Shown here: piece by piece, positions 25,118-32,803 of the stretch
Position numbering within the stretch: position 1 is the stretch's first letter
How the letters are laid out: each line of letters opens with the position of its first letter
NCBI RefSeq assembly: GCF_001713455.1
Contig: NZ_CP016464.1
Location: forward strand, 4,388,001 to 4,452,000
Reading direction: 5' to 3'
DNA length: 64,000 bases
Source of the DNA: Bosea sp. RAC05
GTDB lineage: Bacteria > Pseudomonadota > Alphaproteobacteria > Rhizobiales > Beijerinckiaceae
Position numbers and translations under genes: made by a program
Notes under the pieces: model-generated
The model's database searches: none
Seen by the model: the letters and a program-made list of their open reading frames with translations, nothing else
What the model was told of the DNA's origin: nothing

Positions 25118-25137
25118 CACGCCCTCCATCGCCGGCG

Positions 25138-25899
25138 TCAGGCCGCCAGCCAGCCGCCATCGACGACCATCGTGGTGCCCGTGCTGAAGGATGAGGCATC
25201 GCTGGCGAGATAGAGGGCGGCCTGCGCGACCTCCTCCGCCCGGCCGAAGCGCTTCATCGCATGGCGGCTGCGCGAGGCCTCGCGCACCGGCTCCGGATCG
25301 GCATGGCGGGCGAAGCTGCGCCGCAGCATCGGCGTGTCGATCGCGCCCGGCGCGATCGCGTTCACGCGGATGCCGTCCGCTGCATAGTCCAGCGCCATCG
25401 TCCGCGTCAGCGAGAGGATCGCGCCCTTGGCCGCGATGTAGGCGCTGTTGCCGCGCCCGCCGGCCAGCGCGAGCTGCGAGGCGAAGGTGACGATCGCCCC
25501 GCCGCCGCGGGCCTGCATCAGCGGGATCGCGGCGCGTGCGAACAGGAAGGTGCCGCCGACATTGGCGCGGAACACGGCATCCCAATCGTCCGGCGCCGTC
25601 GTCGTCACGGTGCCGCCGCAGGAGAAACCCGCCGCCGTCACCAGCACGTCGGGCCCGCCGAAGCGCGAGGCGCAGGCCGCGACCGCCGCCTCCGCGAAAC
25701 CGGGAGCGCCGACATCGCCGCACTGGATGATCGCCGCGCCCCCCGCAGCCGCGATCTGCGCCTGCGTCCCGGCGAGCCCGGCCTCGTCGCGGTCGATCAG
25801 CGCGAGCTGCGCTCCCTCGGTGGCGAACAGAAGCGCGATCGCCTGGCCGATGCCGGAGCCCGCGCCCGTCACCAGTGCCGTCTTGCCGGCGAGTTTCAT
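25138..25899 (-). CDS. SDR-family dehydrogenase
   Basis: 253 residues, classical SDR: MKLAGKTALVTGAGSGIGQA at the N-terminus (NAD(P)-binding TGxxxGIG), catalytic Ser in VTFASQLALAGG, YxxxK as YIAAK, and STGTTMVVDGGW at the C-terminus. ATG overlaps the stop of the epimerase-like gene upstream by an ATGA, so the two are translationally coupled. Substrate unknown; the epimerase neighbour suggests a sugar or sugar acid. Confidence 0.9.
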   Translation of the reverse strand: MKLAGKTALVTGAGSGIGQAIALLFATEGAQLALIDRDEAGLAGTQAQIAAAGGAAIIQCGDVGAPGFAEAAVAACASRFGGPDVLVTAAGFSCGGTVTTTAPDDWDAVFRANVGGTFLFARAAIPLMQARGGGAIVTFASQLALAGGRGNSAYIAAKGAILSLTRTMALDYAADGIRVNAIAPGAIDTPMLRRSFARHADPEPVREASRSRHAMKRFGRAEEVAQAALYLASDASSFSTGTTMVVDGGWLAA

Positions 25900-26885
25900 C
25901 GTCCCGTCTCCATGGTCCGTCCGTGACTGTGCCACCAGGCGGCGAGCCGGTCGGCCGAGTCCAGCCCCTCCGTCTTCGCCGCCCAGCCGAGGTCCTGCGC
26001 GATCCGGGCCACCGCCATCGGCGCACGGTCGGAGGGGCCGTGGAAATCGATCGTCGCCACCTCGCCCGGCTCCGCCAACCGGCAGACGAAGCCGGGAAAG
26101 GCCTGCGCCAGCCGCCGGCCCCAATCGAGCAGCGTGAAGCGCCGGCCGGTCGAGACATTGTAGACGCCATGGCCCAGCTTCTCGGCCGCCGCCACCGCCA
26201 GCACGGCATCCGCCACGTCGGGCGCGTAGATCCAGTCGCGCAGGCCCGGCCGCGGCAGGATCGCCGGCTGCCCCGCCACCGCCGCCGCCAGGACCTGGCA
26301 ATGCGGGCTCAGCGTGTCGCGCACGCCGGTTGCATGCTCCCAGGGGCCGAAGACGCCGCTCAGCCGCAGGCTGACGACGTCGAGCCCCCAGAGATCGCCG
26401 AGCCGCGCCCCGACGCGCTCGCTCGCCCATTTGGTGATGGCATAAAGCCCGACCGGGTCGCCCGGCGTCGCCTCGTCGAGTTCGGGCAGGCGCTCGCCGG
26501 CCGCGCCATAGGCGGCCGCCGAGCTCAGATTGACCACCCGCCTCACCCCCGCCGCCCGCGCCGCCGCCAGGATCGGCACCTGCGCAAGCAGATTGACCTT
26601 CAGCGTCGTCGCCGGGTCGCTCGCGTCCCGCTCGCGCCCGGCCGTGATCGCCGCGCCCATGACCACGAGATCCGTCCCGGCCGACACCGCCGACGCCACC
26701 GCGGCCTCGTCGGTGACGTCGCCCGCCAGCGCGGTAAAATGACCCGGCAGGGCGGCGAAGGCGTCAGTGGCCGCCACGGGGATCGGCGAGCGGTCGAAGG
26801 CCACGACCTCGTGGCCAGCCCGCAGCAGCGTCTCCGCGATGTTGAGGCCGACGAAGCCGGCGCCGCCGAAGATCAGGGTTCTCAC
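25896..26885 (-). CDS. NAD-dependent epimerase/dehydratase
   Basis: About 329 residues, extended SDR: TLIFGGAGFVGLNIAETLL (GxxGxxG), LDLVVMGAAI-type strand, Ser in VVNLSSAAAYG, Tyr-Lys in LYAITKWASER, and RDWIYAPDVADAVL. I take GTG 26885 as the start because the Rossmann strand begins two residues later and GAGG precedes it; a longer arginine-rich in-frame extension looks spurious. First gene of a five- or more-gene minus-strand unit with the SDR, monooxygenase and ABC transporter. Confidence 0.88.
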   Translation of the reverse strand: MRTLIFGGAGFVGLNIAETLLRAGHEVVAFDRSPIPVAATDAFAALPGHFTALAGDVTDEAAVASAVSAGTDLVVMGAAITAGRERDASDPATTLKVNLLAQVPILAAARAAGVRRVVNLSSAAAYGAAGERLPELDEATPGDPVGLYAITKWASERVGARLGDLWGLDVVSLRLSGVFGPWEHATGVRDTLSPHCQVLAAAVAGQPAILPRPGLRDWIYAPDVADAVLAVAAAEKLGHGVYNVSTGRRFTLLDWGRRLAQAFPGFVCRLAEPGEVATIDFHGPSDRAPMAVARIAQDLGWAAKTEGLDSADRLAAWWHSHGRTMETGR

Positions 26886-27199
26886 GGTTGGCCTCACGCA
26901 GCGGGAGGGGCTCCGCCGGCGGCGGAACAGGACGGGCGGGTTCACGCCCCGGTTCCGTCGTCGGACAGCCGGGAGCGCCATGAGCTAAGGCCGCCGCCGG
27001 GACCGCCGCAAGCCCGTATCCTGCGGGGGCGCCTGCGGATTCGGCACGTCCCGGCGCATTGCAAGGCACCGCCTCATGGGCTAGGCGTCCCCTCATCACC
27101 CTTCGGCCCCGTCCCAGCACTGGCCTTGCGCGTCCTCGCAGGGCGTGGCGCGCCATCGCCCTGCGGCGCCGACATGACCATCGTTGAGAGGAGCCTGCC
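26886..27199. other. Divergent intergenic region, no gene seen
   Basis: 314 bp between the epimerase and the small protein gene. GC-rich, no palindromic repeat of the families seen elsewhere, no convincing ORF. It should hold promoters for both directions, but I could not pick out -35/-10 pairs. Confidence 0.5.
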
Positions 27200-27457
27200 A
27201 TGGCCCGGAAGAAATCGAAGCCGCTCGAGGCCGAGTTCGTGATGTTCGACGTCGTCTATGTCGACGGTTCGCGCCGCTCCAACCGGCGCGTGCCGACGGA
27301 ACTGCTCGGCGGCCTCGACGGCGACGAGCCGGCCCGCGACGCCATCATGGAGCAGGACCGGATCATCGCCGAGAAGTCCGGCATGCCCCCGCTCGAGATC
27401 GCCAGCCTGACGCGTTCGGGCAAGCCCATCGAGAAGCCGGCGCGCAAGGCCGGCTGA
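27200..27457 (+). CDS. Conserved hypothetical protein, 85 residues
   Basis: Starts MARKKSKPLEAEFVMFDVVY after a strong AGAGGAG ribosome site, which supports translation. The sequence VMFDVVYVDGSRRSNRRVP and a C-terminal basic tail (SGKPIEKPARKAG) give a small basic-ended soluble protein without a recognised domain. No operon partner on the left; a lipoprotein gene follows with its own likely promoter. Confidence 0.7.
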   Translation: MARKKSKPLEAEFVMFDVVYVDGSRRSNRRVPTELLGGLDGDEPARDAIMEQDRIIAEKSGMPPLEIASLTRSGKPIEKPARKAG

Positions 27458-27541
27458 ACGGCGCCTCGCCTGCAGCCGAAGCCCAGCGGCGACACGGCTG
27501 CAACCACGGCCGACGTATTGCTGGATGTATCGCTGTTTGTC

Positions 27542-27570
27542 TTGACCTGTAGGAGGTCCTGCATTTTAGT
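27542..27570 (+). promoter_or_regulatory. Putative sigma70-type promoter of the lipoprotein gene
   Basis: TTGACC at 27542-27547 and TTTAGT at 27565-27570 with 17-bp spacing, about 40 bp ahead of the lipoprotein start. The -10 is weak and the call is by eye. Confidence 0.3.
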
Positions 27571-27608
27571 CCGATCAGCCTTTGGGAGGCTGCAAAAAGG
27601 GACAAGAA

Positions 27609-27911
27609 ATGCGTACCATTCTGATTGTCGGAGCTCTGGCGGCTGTGCTTGCCGGCTGCCAGACGGCGCAGGAATCGCTCGCTGACGCCGAGATCACCTG
27701 CGAGTCGCAGGGCTTCCGCCCCGGCACCCGCGCCTATCAGCAGTGCCGCTCCGCCAATTACGTGGAGAACCGCCGCGCCTCGAACGAAGCCAGCAGCGCC
27801 GTTGCGGCCGGCGTCGCCGCCGGTGTCGTCGGTGGCGCGATCGCGGCCTCGGCCAATCGCGGCTATTACCGCCGCGGCTATTACTACGGCGGCCCCGGCT
27901 ACTGGTGGTGA
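27609..27911 (+). CDS. Small glycine-zipper lipoprotein
   Basis: 100 residues. Signal peptide with lipobox VLAGC, Cys at residue 17. The mature protein has two further cysteines (ITCESQGF, YQQCRSANY), an alanine/glycine stretch SSAVAAGVAAGVVGGAIAAS that looks like a glycine zipper helix, and a tyrosine/glycine-rich tail YYRRGYYYGGPGYWW. AGGGAC ribosome site. Probably an outer- or inner-membrane-anchored envelope protein; function unknown. It converges on the DUF883-like gene and shares its terminator. Confidence 0.8.
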   Translation: MRTILIVGALAAVLAGCQTAQESLADAEITCESQGFRPGTRAYQQCRSANYVENRRASNEASSAVAAGVAAGVVGGAIAASANRGYYRRGYYYGGPGYWW

Positions 27912-27960
27912 GCCTGCGCGCCTCCCGCTGCGGGGGGCGCGAGGAACGAGCCGACGAAAA

Positions 27961-27990
27961 AAGCCCTGCCGCAGCGATGCGGCAGGGCTT
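27961..27990. terminator. Bidirectional Rho-independent terminator
   Basis: Perfect 12-bp stem AAGCCCTGCCGC / GCGGCAGGGCTT with a 6-nt loop. A run of A immediately to the left gives a T tract on the minus strand, so it is strong for the DUF883-like gene; on the plus strand the tail is the weaker TTCTCTTT. Confidence 0.85.
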
Positions 27991-28017
27991 CTCTTTGGGG
28001 TGGAGCGTGACGCGCGC

Positions 28018-28665
28018 TCAGCGCTTGGCAGCGCGACGGCGCGCCGGCGCGCTGTCGCTGGTCGTGGCCGAGGCGATCAGCGAGCCGATCACATAGACGG
28101 CGATGCCGACGCCGATGATCGCCGCGATCGGCTCGCGCTCGGCGCGATGGGCGATCACACGCCCGCCGAAATCGGCATAGTCGCGCGCCTGGGCCGCATA
28201 ATCCCGCGCCTGATCCCGCGCCGTGCCGGACTGGCTGCGCAGCCAGCTCTCGCCGCTCTTCAGCAGGCCCTCGCCGGTGTCGGCGGCCTCGCTGCCATAG
28301 CCCTGCAGCAGGCGGCTCCAGCGGCCGAAATCGGGCTGGTAGCGCGCGTAGCGGGGCTGCGAGGAGCCGCGCATCGTCGCCCAGGCGATCAGGCCGACGC
28401 TGAGCGCACCCAGTCCGAAAGCCGCCAGCGGATGGCGCTCGACGGCGCCCTTCACGGCCTCGCCGCCCTCGCGCGCCATCTCGATCGGATCGGCCTCGGT
28501 CAGCGCGTCCTTGGCGCGATAGTAGCCGTCGCGGACGGACTCGGTCGCCTTGTCGGCGAGATGCGCCGCCTTGGCGCGCACGGTGCCGACGGCGCCCTCG
28601 ATATCCTCGCGCGCATCATTAATGTCCCTGGGAACATCGGGCGGAAAGCTGTTCATGGTCGCCAT
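28018..28665 (-). CDS. DUF883-like membrane protein (ElaB/YqjD type)
   Basis: 215 residues. N-terminal helical region (DINDAREDIEGAVGTVRAKA) resembling the amphipathic part of ElaB/YqjD proteins, a first hydrophobic segment HPLAAFGLGALSVGLIAWAT and a second, EPIAAIIGVGIAVYVIGSLI, near the C-terminus, then a basic tail ARRRAAKR. Related E. coli proteins bind ribosomes at the inner membrane in stationary phase; whether this one does is not known. ATG 28665 follows a GGAGA site. Confidence 0.65.
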   Translation of the reverse strand: MATMNSFPPDVPRDINDAREDIEGAVGTVRAKAAHLADKATESVRDGYYRAKDALTEADPIEMAREGGEAVKGAVERHPLAAFGLGALSVGLIAWATMRGSSQPRYARYQPDFGRWSRLLQGYGSEAADTGEGLLKSGESWLRSQSGTARDQARDYAAQARDYADFGGRVIAHRAEREPIAAIIGVGIAVYVIGSLIASATTSDSAPARRRAAKR

Positions 28666-28917
28666 GGCGAAAGTCTCCATCATGCGGTTGGGCGGAGGGC
28701 ACGGGCGGAAGCGTCGGCCCGCGATGCCTCGTGAGCTGATGGAAACAGAACCGGCCATCGCCGACAGAGTTCCCTCCCGATGAAGAAAGGCTCGCCTCTG
28801 CCGGCCGGGGAGACTGTCCGAAACACTTGCGGCCAGCCTGCGGCAGCCGCGGCCATGACGAGGCCGCGATTGCCTGCGACAAGCCCGCTTCATTCCTTGC
28901 GACGAAAGGAGACGCTC

Positions 28918-29130
28918 ATGGACATCCAGCACCTCCTGATCCGGCAGCCCGGCGTGCTGTCCGATCCCGAATGGATCGCGCTCGAGAGCATCGGCGAGGA
29001 GACCTCGCGCTTCGTCTTCGACGATTCGATGCTCCACCTGCTCGAGGACCGCGGCCTCGTCGAGACCGCGGGCCAGCGCTGGCGCATCACGGAGAGCGGC
29101 CAGCGCCGCCTGAGCGAGCGCGCCGGCTGA
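28918..29130 (+). CDS. Hypothetical 70-residue protein, winged-helix-like
   Basis: MDIQHLLIRQPGVLSDPEWI, preceded by a strong AAAGGAG ribosome site. The C-terminal half (LHLLEDRGLVETAGQRWRIT, then ESGQRRL) has the look of the recognition-helix/wing part of a small winged helix, but it is too short to call a regulator. Followed by its own terminator, so likely a single-gene transcript. Confidence 0.65.
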   Translation: MDIQHLLIRQPGVLSDPEWIALESIGEETSRFVFDDSMLHLLEDRGLVETAGQRWRITESGQRRLSERAG

Positions 29131-29154
29131 AGCCGGCAGCGCAGCGGTGACATC

Positions 29155-29190
29155 AGGGCCGGCTCGCGCCTCGCGCGGGCCGGCCCTTTT
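29155..29190 (+). terminator. Rho-independent terminator
   Basis: Stem AGGGCCGGC / GCCGGCCCT around a GC-rich loop that can extend the stem (GCGC/GCGC), followed by TTTT. It ends the small ORF transcript 25 bp after its stop codon. Confidence 0.7.
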
Positions 29191-29285
29191 CATGACGAAG
29201 CGCCCCTTCTGGACATCGCCGGGGGCCGTTCCCATTCTCCGGGGCGAAACCCCGATCATGCCGACCCCGGCGCACAGAGAGCAGC

Positions 29286-29606
29286 ATGGCCAAACCCGTC
29301 AGCATCACCGTCTCCCATGAACTGGGCCGTGAAGGGGCCGTGGCCCGTCTGCGCGACGGCATCGATCGCATCCGCGACCGGCTCGGCATGGTGAAGATGC
29401 AGCTCGTCGAGGAACGCTGGGAGGGCGACAGCCTGCATTTCGGCGTCGCGGCCCTCGGCTACACCGTCCGCGGCCGGCTCGACGTGGAACAGGCTCTGGT
29501 CCGGGTCGAGGTGATGCTGCCCTGGATGCTCGCCATGTTCGCCGAGAAGCTCAAGATCGGCGTCGAGAAACAGGGGCAGGTCCTGCTGGAGAAGCCGCGC
29601 GCCTGA
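29286..29606 (+). CDS. Polyhydroxyalkanoate-system family protein
   Basis: 106 residues. KPVSITVSHELGREGAVARL, then VKMQLVEERWEGDSLHFGVA and VRVEVMLPWMLAMFAEKLKI, a pattern I recognise as the PHA granule/system small protein family (PHA_gran_rgn). Such proteins are found near PHA genes but their biochemical role is not settled. Here no PHA synthase is adjacent; bdhA and a patatin-like lipase lie about 4 kb away. Confidence 0.78.
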   Translation: MAKPVSITVSHELGREGAVARLRDGIDRIRDRLGMVKMQLVEERWEGDSLHFGVAALGYTVRGRLDVEQALVRVEVMLPWMLAMFAEKLKIGVEKQGQVLLEKPRA

Positions 29607-29768
29607 CCGCCCAGGGGGCGGAGCTGTCGCCAGGCTGAACTGGCCTCCGCGGCGCCGCGGCCCCTGATGCCAGACCGCATCCGACTGGTTGAAATCGCAG
29701 GGTGCGGCCGCCATGGTCGAGCCCGCCCCCGACATCCACCCTCCTCTCGCGCACCATCTGGGAGAACC

Positions 29769-31523
29769 ATGCATCACGGCCCGCTGATCGCCATTCTCGT
29801 CGCGGGCCTCGGCCTGGCCTTCGTCTTTGGCGCGCTCGCCCACAAGCTGCGCATCTCGCCGCTGGTCGGCTATCTCGTCGCGGGTGTCGCCGTCGGCCCC
29901 TTCACGCCCGGTTTCGTCGCCGACCAGAACCTCGCCAACGAGCTCGCCGAAATCGGCGTCATCCTGCTGATGTTCGGCGTCGGCCTGCATTTCTCGCTGA
30001 AGGACCTGCTCTCGGTGAAGGCGATCGCCGTGCCCGGCGCCATCGTCCAGATCGGCACCGCCACGCTGCTCGGCATGGTGCTCGGCCTGCTGATGGGCTG
30101 GGGCTGGGTCGCGGGGCTGGTCTTCGGCCTCGCCCTCTCCGTGGCGAGCACGGTCGTGCTGCTGCGGGCCCTGCAGGAGCGCCGTCTCGTCCAGAGCGAA
30201 AAGGGCAAGATCGCCGTCGGCTGGCTGATCGTGGAAGACCTGGCCATGGTGCTGGCGCTGGTCATGATCCCCGCCGTCGCCGACGCCGTCCGGGGCGCCC
30301 AGCCCGGCATCCCCTCGCCGCTGTCGGGCCAGTTCGATCTCGGCCTCTGGGGCGTGCTCGGCTTCACCCTGATGAAGGTCGTCGCCTTCATCGCCTTCAT
30401 GCTCGTCGTCGGCCGGCGCGTCATCCCCTGGATCCTGCACTGGGTCGCCCATACCGGCTCGCGCGAGCTGTTCCGCCTCGCCGTGCTGGCGGTGGCGCTC
30501 GGCGTCGCCTTCATCGCGGCCAGCCTGTTCGGCGTCTCCTTCGCGCTCGGCGCCTTCTTCGCCGGCATGATCCTGAGCGAATCCCCGCTGAGCCAGCGCG
30601 CGGCCGAGGAATCGCTGCCGCTGCGCGATGCCTTCGCGGTGCTCTTCTTCGTCTCGGTCGGCATGCTGTTCGACCCCGCGATCCTGCTGCGGGCGCCCGG
30701 CCCGCTGCTGGCGACGCTGGCGATCATCCTCATCGGCAAGTCGCTTGCCGCCTGGCTGATCGTGCGCGCCTTCGGCAAGTCGAACGGCGTGGCGCTGACC
30801 ATCTCGGCCTCGCTGGCGCAGATCGGCGAGTTCTCCTTCATCCTGGCGGGGCTCGGCGTCTCCCTGGCGCTGCTGCCGCCCCAGGGGCGCGACCTCATCC
30901 TGGCCGGCGCGATCCTCTCGATCCTGCTGAACCCGGTCCTGTTCGCGCTGGTCGACCGCTTCGCCGGCGAGCCCGCGGCCGCCGCCAAGGCCAAGCCCGG
31001 TCCGGGTCCTGGCGCCGATCCGCCCCAACCCGCGCCGGCTCCCGAGGCCACGCCCGATCTCGACATCGTGCCAACGGCGCTGTCCGACCACATGATCGTG
31101 GTCGGCTATGGCCGCGTCGGCGCGCTGCTGGGCGCCGGGCTGCTGGCGCGCGGCGAGAAGCTGCTGGTGATCGAGGAACAGGGCGACGCCGTCGCCACGG
31201 CACGCCGCGACGGCGCCGAACTCCTGCGCGGCAACGCGGCGGACCCGGCGGTGCTCGCCGCGGCGGGGCTGGCGCGGGCGAAGCGCCTCTTCGTCGCCAT
31301 TCCGCAGAGCTTCGAGGCCGGGCAGGTCTGCGAACAGGCGCGGCGCGACAACCCGGCCCTGCCGATCGTCGCCCGCGCCCATTCGGATGCCGAGGTCGCG
31401 CATCTGACGCGCTGCGGCGCGACGCTGACGATCATGGGCGAAGCCGAGATCGCCCGCGCCATGCTGGCGCTGTGCGGGGCGGGAGAACCGCCGCAGGCGC
31501 AGGACGCGACGCCAGCGGGGTGA
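29769..31523 (+). CDS. Cation:proton antiporter, YbaL/KefB type (CPA2) with TrkA-N domain
   Basis: 584 residues. About 12-13 membrane helices in the first 400 residues (ILVAGLGLAFVFGALAHKL, ISPLVGYLVAGVAVGPFTPG, GVILLMFGVGLHFSLKDLL, the CPA2 core), then a proline-rich linker and a cytoplasmic NAD-binding TrkA-N domain from about residue 439 (HMIVVGYGRVGALLGAGLLA). Length and order match E. coli YbaL (558 aa). It likely exchanges K+ (or Na+) for protons under control of the nucleotide domain. ATG chosen for its GGGAG ribosome site. Confidence 0.92.
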   Translation: MHHGPLIAILVAGLGLAFVFGALAHKLRISPLVGYLVAGVAVGPFTPGFVADQNLANELAEIGVILLMFGVGLHFSLKDLLSVKAIAVPGAIVQIGTATLLGMVLGLLMGWGWVAGLVFGLALSVASTVVLLRALQERRLVQSEKGKIAVGWLIVEDLAMVLALVMIPAVADAVRGAQPGIPSPLSGQFDLGLWGVLGFTLMKVVAFIAFMLVVGRRVIPWILHWVAHTGSRELFRLAVLAVALGVAFIAASLFGVSFALGAFFAGMILSESPLSQRAAEESLPLRDAFAVLFFVSVGMLFDPAILLRAPGPLLATLAIILIGKSLAAWLIVRAFGKSNGVALTISASLAQIGEFSFILAGLGVSLALLPPQGRDLILAGAILSILLNPVLFALVDRFAGEPAAAAKAKPGPGPGADPPQPAPAPEATPDLDIVPTALSDHMIVVGYGRVGALLGAGLLARGEKLLVIEEQGDAVATARRDGAELLRGNAADPAVLAAAGLARAKRLFVAIPQSFEAGQVCEQARRDNPALPIVARAHSDAEVAHLTRCGATLTIMGEAEIARAMLALCGAGEPPQAQDATPAG

Positions 31524-31553
31524 CGCGAAGGATCGTCGGATGCGGAACCAAGA

Positions 31554-31661
31554 CCGTCATCCTGGGCGGCCGCAGGCCGTCCCGGGATCCATCATAGAAC
31601 TCGACAGGGCCCTATGAGGGATCCCGGCCTGCGCCGCTCCGCGGCTGGTCCAGGATGACGG
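31554..31661. repeat. Dispersed palindromic element, family B, copy 5
   Basis: Opens CCGTCATCCTGGGCGGCCGC and closes GGTCCAGGATGACGG with inner arms GGGATCCATCATAG / CTATGAGGGATCCC. Separates convergent genes (antiporter and DUF3830). Confidence 0.88.
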
Positions 31662-31692
31662 GGTCCGTCGCGACCGGTGCCCAGGCTGATCC

Positions 31693-32106
31693 TCAGACCA
31701 TCTCGAACTTGATGTCCTGCGCGCCCTCCCAGAGCGTCTTGCGGCCGAGCGTGTAGAGGTTCTCCAGCCCCGAGGTCAGGGTGATGAAGTGGTTGCCGGC
31801 GAGCTGGCCCATCTTGCTGGCGAAATGCACGCCGCCATAGGCGAGCAGAATCTCGGTCTCGCTGATGCCGCCCGGATAGAGGATGATCTGGCCCGGCGCC
31901 GGATAGCTGGTGTGGTTCTCGTAGCCGACACCGAAATCGAGATCGCCGAGCGGCATCCAGACGCCCTCGCCGCTCCAGCGCACATGCACGATCTTGCTGG
32001 TGAACGGCATGTGCCGAAGGAAGGCGGCGCAGGTCTTGGGCGCGTTCTCGAGCTCGAGCTTGGCTTCGAAGGTGAAGGGGCCGGCGGTGACGATGAGCTG
32101 GGACAT
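31693..32106 (-). CDS. DUF3830 family protein (cyclophilin-like fold)
   Basis: 137 residues. FEAKLELENAPKTCAAFLRH, WSGEGVWMPLG, ENHTSYPAPGQIILYPGG and the invariant-looking LAYGGVHFASKMGQLAGNHF fit DUF3830, a small beta-barrel family related to cyclophilins that is often encoded with amidohydrolases or hydantoin-type genes. Function unproven. It is divergent from the parDE operon, with about 70 bp to the parDE palindrome. Confidence 0.8.
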   Translation of the reverse strand: MSQLIVTAGPFTFEAKLELENAPKTCAAFLRHMPFTSKIVHVRWSGEGVWMPLGDLDFGVGYENHTSYPAPGQIILYPGGISETEILLAYGGVHFASKMGQLAGNHFITLTSGLENLYTLGRKTLWEGAQDIKFEMV

Positions 32107-32178
32107 GCGGGTTGCGCCTCTGAGATGGATGCCGTTACCGCCGGGAAACGCCCTCCGGGGCCGCGCCGCGAGACGGTA

Positions 32179-32209
32179 GGATAAGATTATTTGTGAAATA
32201 ATCTTATCC
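32179..32209. promoter_or_regulatory. Perfect palindrome upstream of parDE, candidate ParD operator
   Basis: Arms GGATAAGATTATTT and AAATAATCTTATCC, 14 bp each, around GTG. It is strikingly AT-rich against its surroundings and lies 28 bp before the parD start, next to the AGGAGG ribosome site. ParD antitoxins are ribbon-helix-helix repressors that bind such sites in their own promoter. Confidence 0.78.
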
Positions 32210-32237
32210 AGACTACCCTAGCATAAGGAGGTGCGCC

Positions 32238-32507
32238 ATGGCGACAATGACGATTTCCTTGCCCGATCCGATGAAGGAATGGATCGAGGCCCAGATCAGG
32301 CAGGGCGAATATGCCAGCACCAGCGACTATGTGCGCGACCTCGTCAGGCGGGATCGCGAGCGACGCGCCCACCCCGAACTGACCCTGGCCGATCTCCAGC
32401 GCATCGTGGCGGAATCGCGTGCCAGCGGCACCAGCGACAAGACACTGCCGGACATTCTGGCGCAGGCGAAACGCGCGGCGGAGGGCAAGGCCGGCCGCAA
32501 TGGCTGA
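32238..32507 (+). CDS. parD: ParD-family antitoxin
   Basis: 89 residues. N-terminal ribbon-helix-helix TMTISLPDPMKEWIEAQIRQ, GEYASTSDYVRDLVRRD, the ParD/CopG-type DNA-binding domain, and a C-terminal part that should wrap the toxin. It neutralises ParE and represses the operon. AGGAGG ribosome site, 8-bp overlap with the toxin gene, and the palindrome upstream complete the usual arrangement. Chromosomal copies of this size are common in alphaproteobacteria. Confidence 0.93.
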   Translation: MATMTISLPDPMKEWIEAQIRQGEYASTSDYVRDLVRRDRERRAHPELTLADLQRIVAESRASGTSDKTLPDILAQAKRAAEGKAGRNG

Positions 32508-32790
32508 ATTCGTCCTGACGAAACGAGCGGAGGCCGATCTCTACGACCTCGCCCTGTTCGGCCTGGAACGGTTCGGCGAACGACAGGTCGAAGCCTATCT
32601 CGCCGAACTCGATCACGTCTTCAGCCTGCTGGCTGACCATCCACGCATGGGCCGCCGGGCTGAGGCGATCGCGCCAGGTGTGCGGCGCCACGAGCATCGC
32701 GCGCACGTCATCCTCTATGAAGAGATGCAGACTGGCGTCCGGATCCTCGCCGTCATTCACGGCAGCAGCCTGAGCAGACTGACGCTGTGA
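32500..32790 (+). CDS. parE: ParE-family toxin (RelE/ParE superfamily)
   Basis: 96 residues. FVLTKRAEADLYDLALFGLE, LLADHPRMGRRAEAIAPGVR, RHEHRAHVILYEEMQTGVRI, LAVIHGSS: the RelE/ParE barrel with the conserved LxxxP..GR and R/H residues. ParE toxins studied so far inhibit DNA gyrase. Starts inside the parD gene, so its translation depends on that of the antitoxin. Looks intact. Confidence 0.92.
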   Translation: MAEFVLTKRAEADLYDLALFGLERFGERQVEAYLAELDHVFSLLADHPRMGRRAEAIAPGVRRHEHRAHVILYEEMQTGVRILAVIHGSSLSRLTL

Positions 32791-32803
32791 CAGCGCTCGG
32801 CCG

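Noticed and set aside
23660..26209. One 849-codon open frame on the minus strand spanning the monooxygenase and SDR genes
   Set aside because: Only the part after about 25117 reads as a monooxygenase; the upstream part is a wrong-frame shadow of the SDR and epimerase genes, whose own frames show intact motifs and ATGA coupling.
29667..29768. Longer N-terminus for the YbaL-type antiporter
   Set aside because: The extra in-frame residues are Arg/Pro-rich and not hydrophobic; the ATG at 29769 has GGGAG ahead and starts directly with the first helix.
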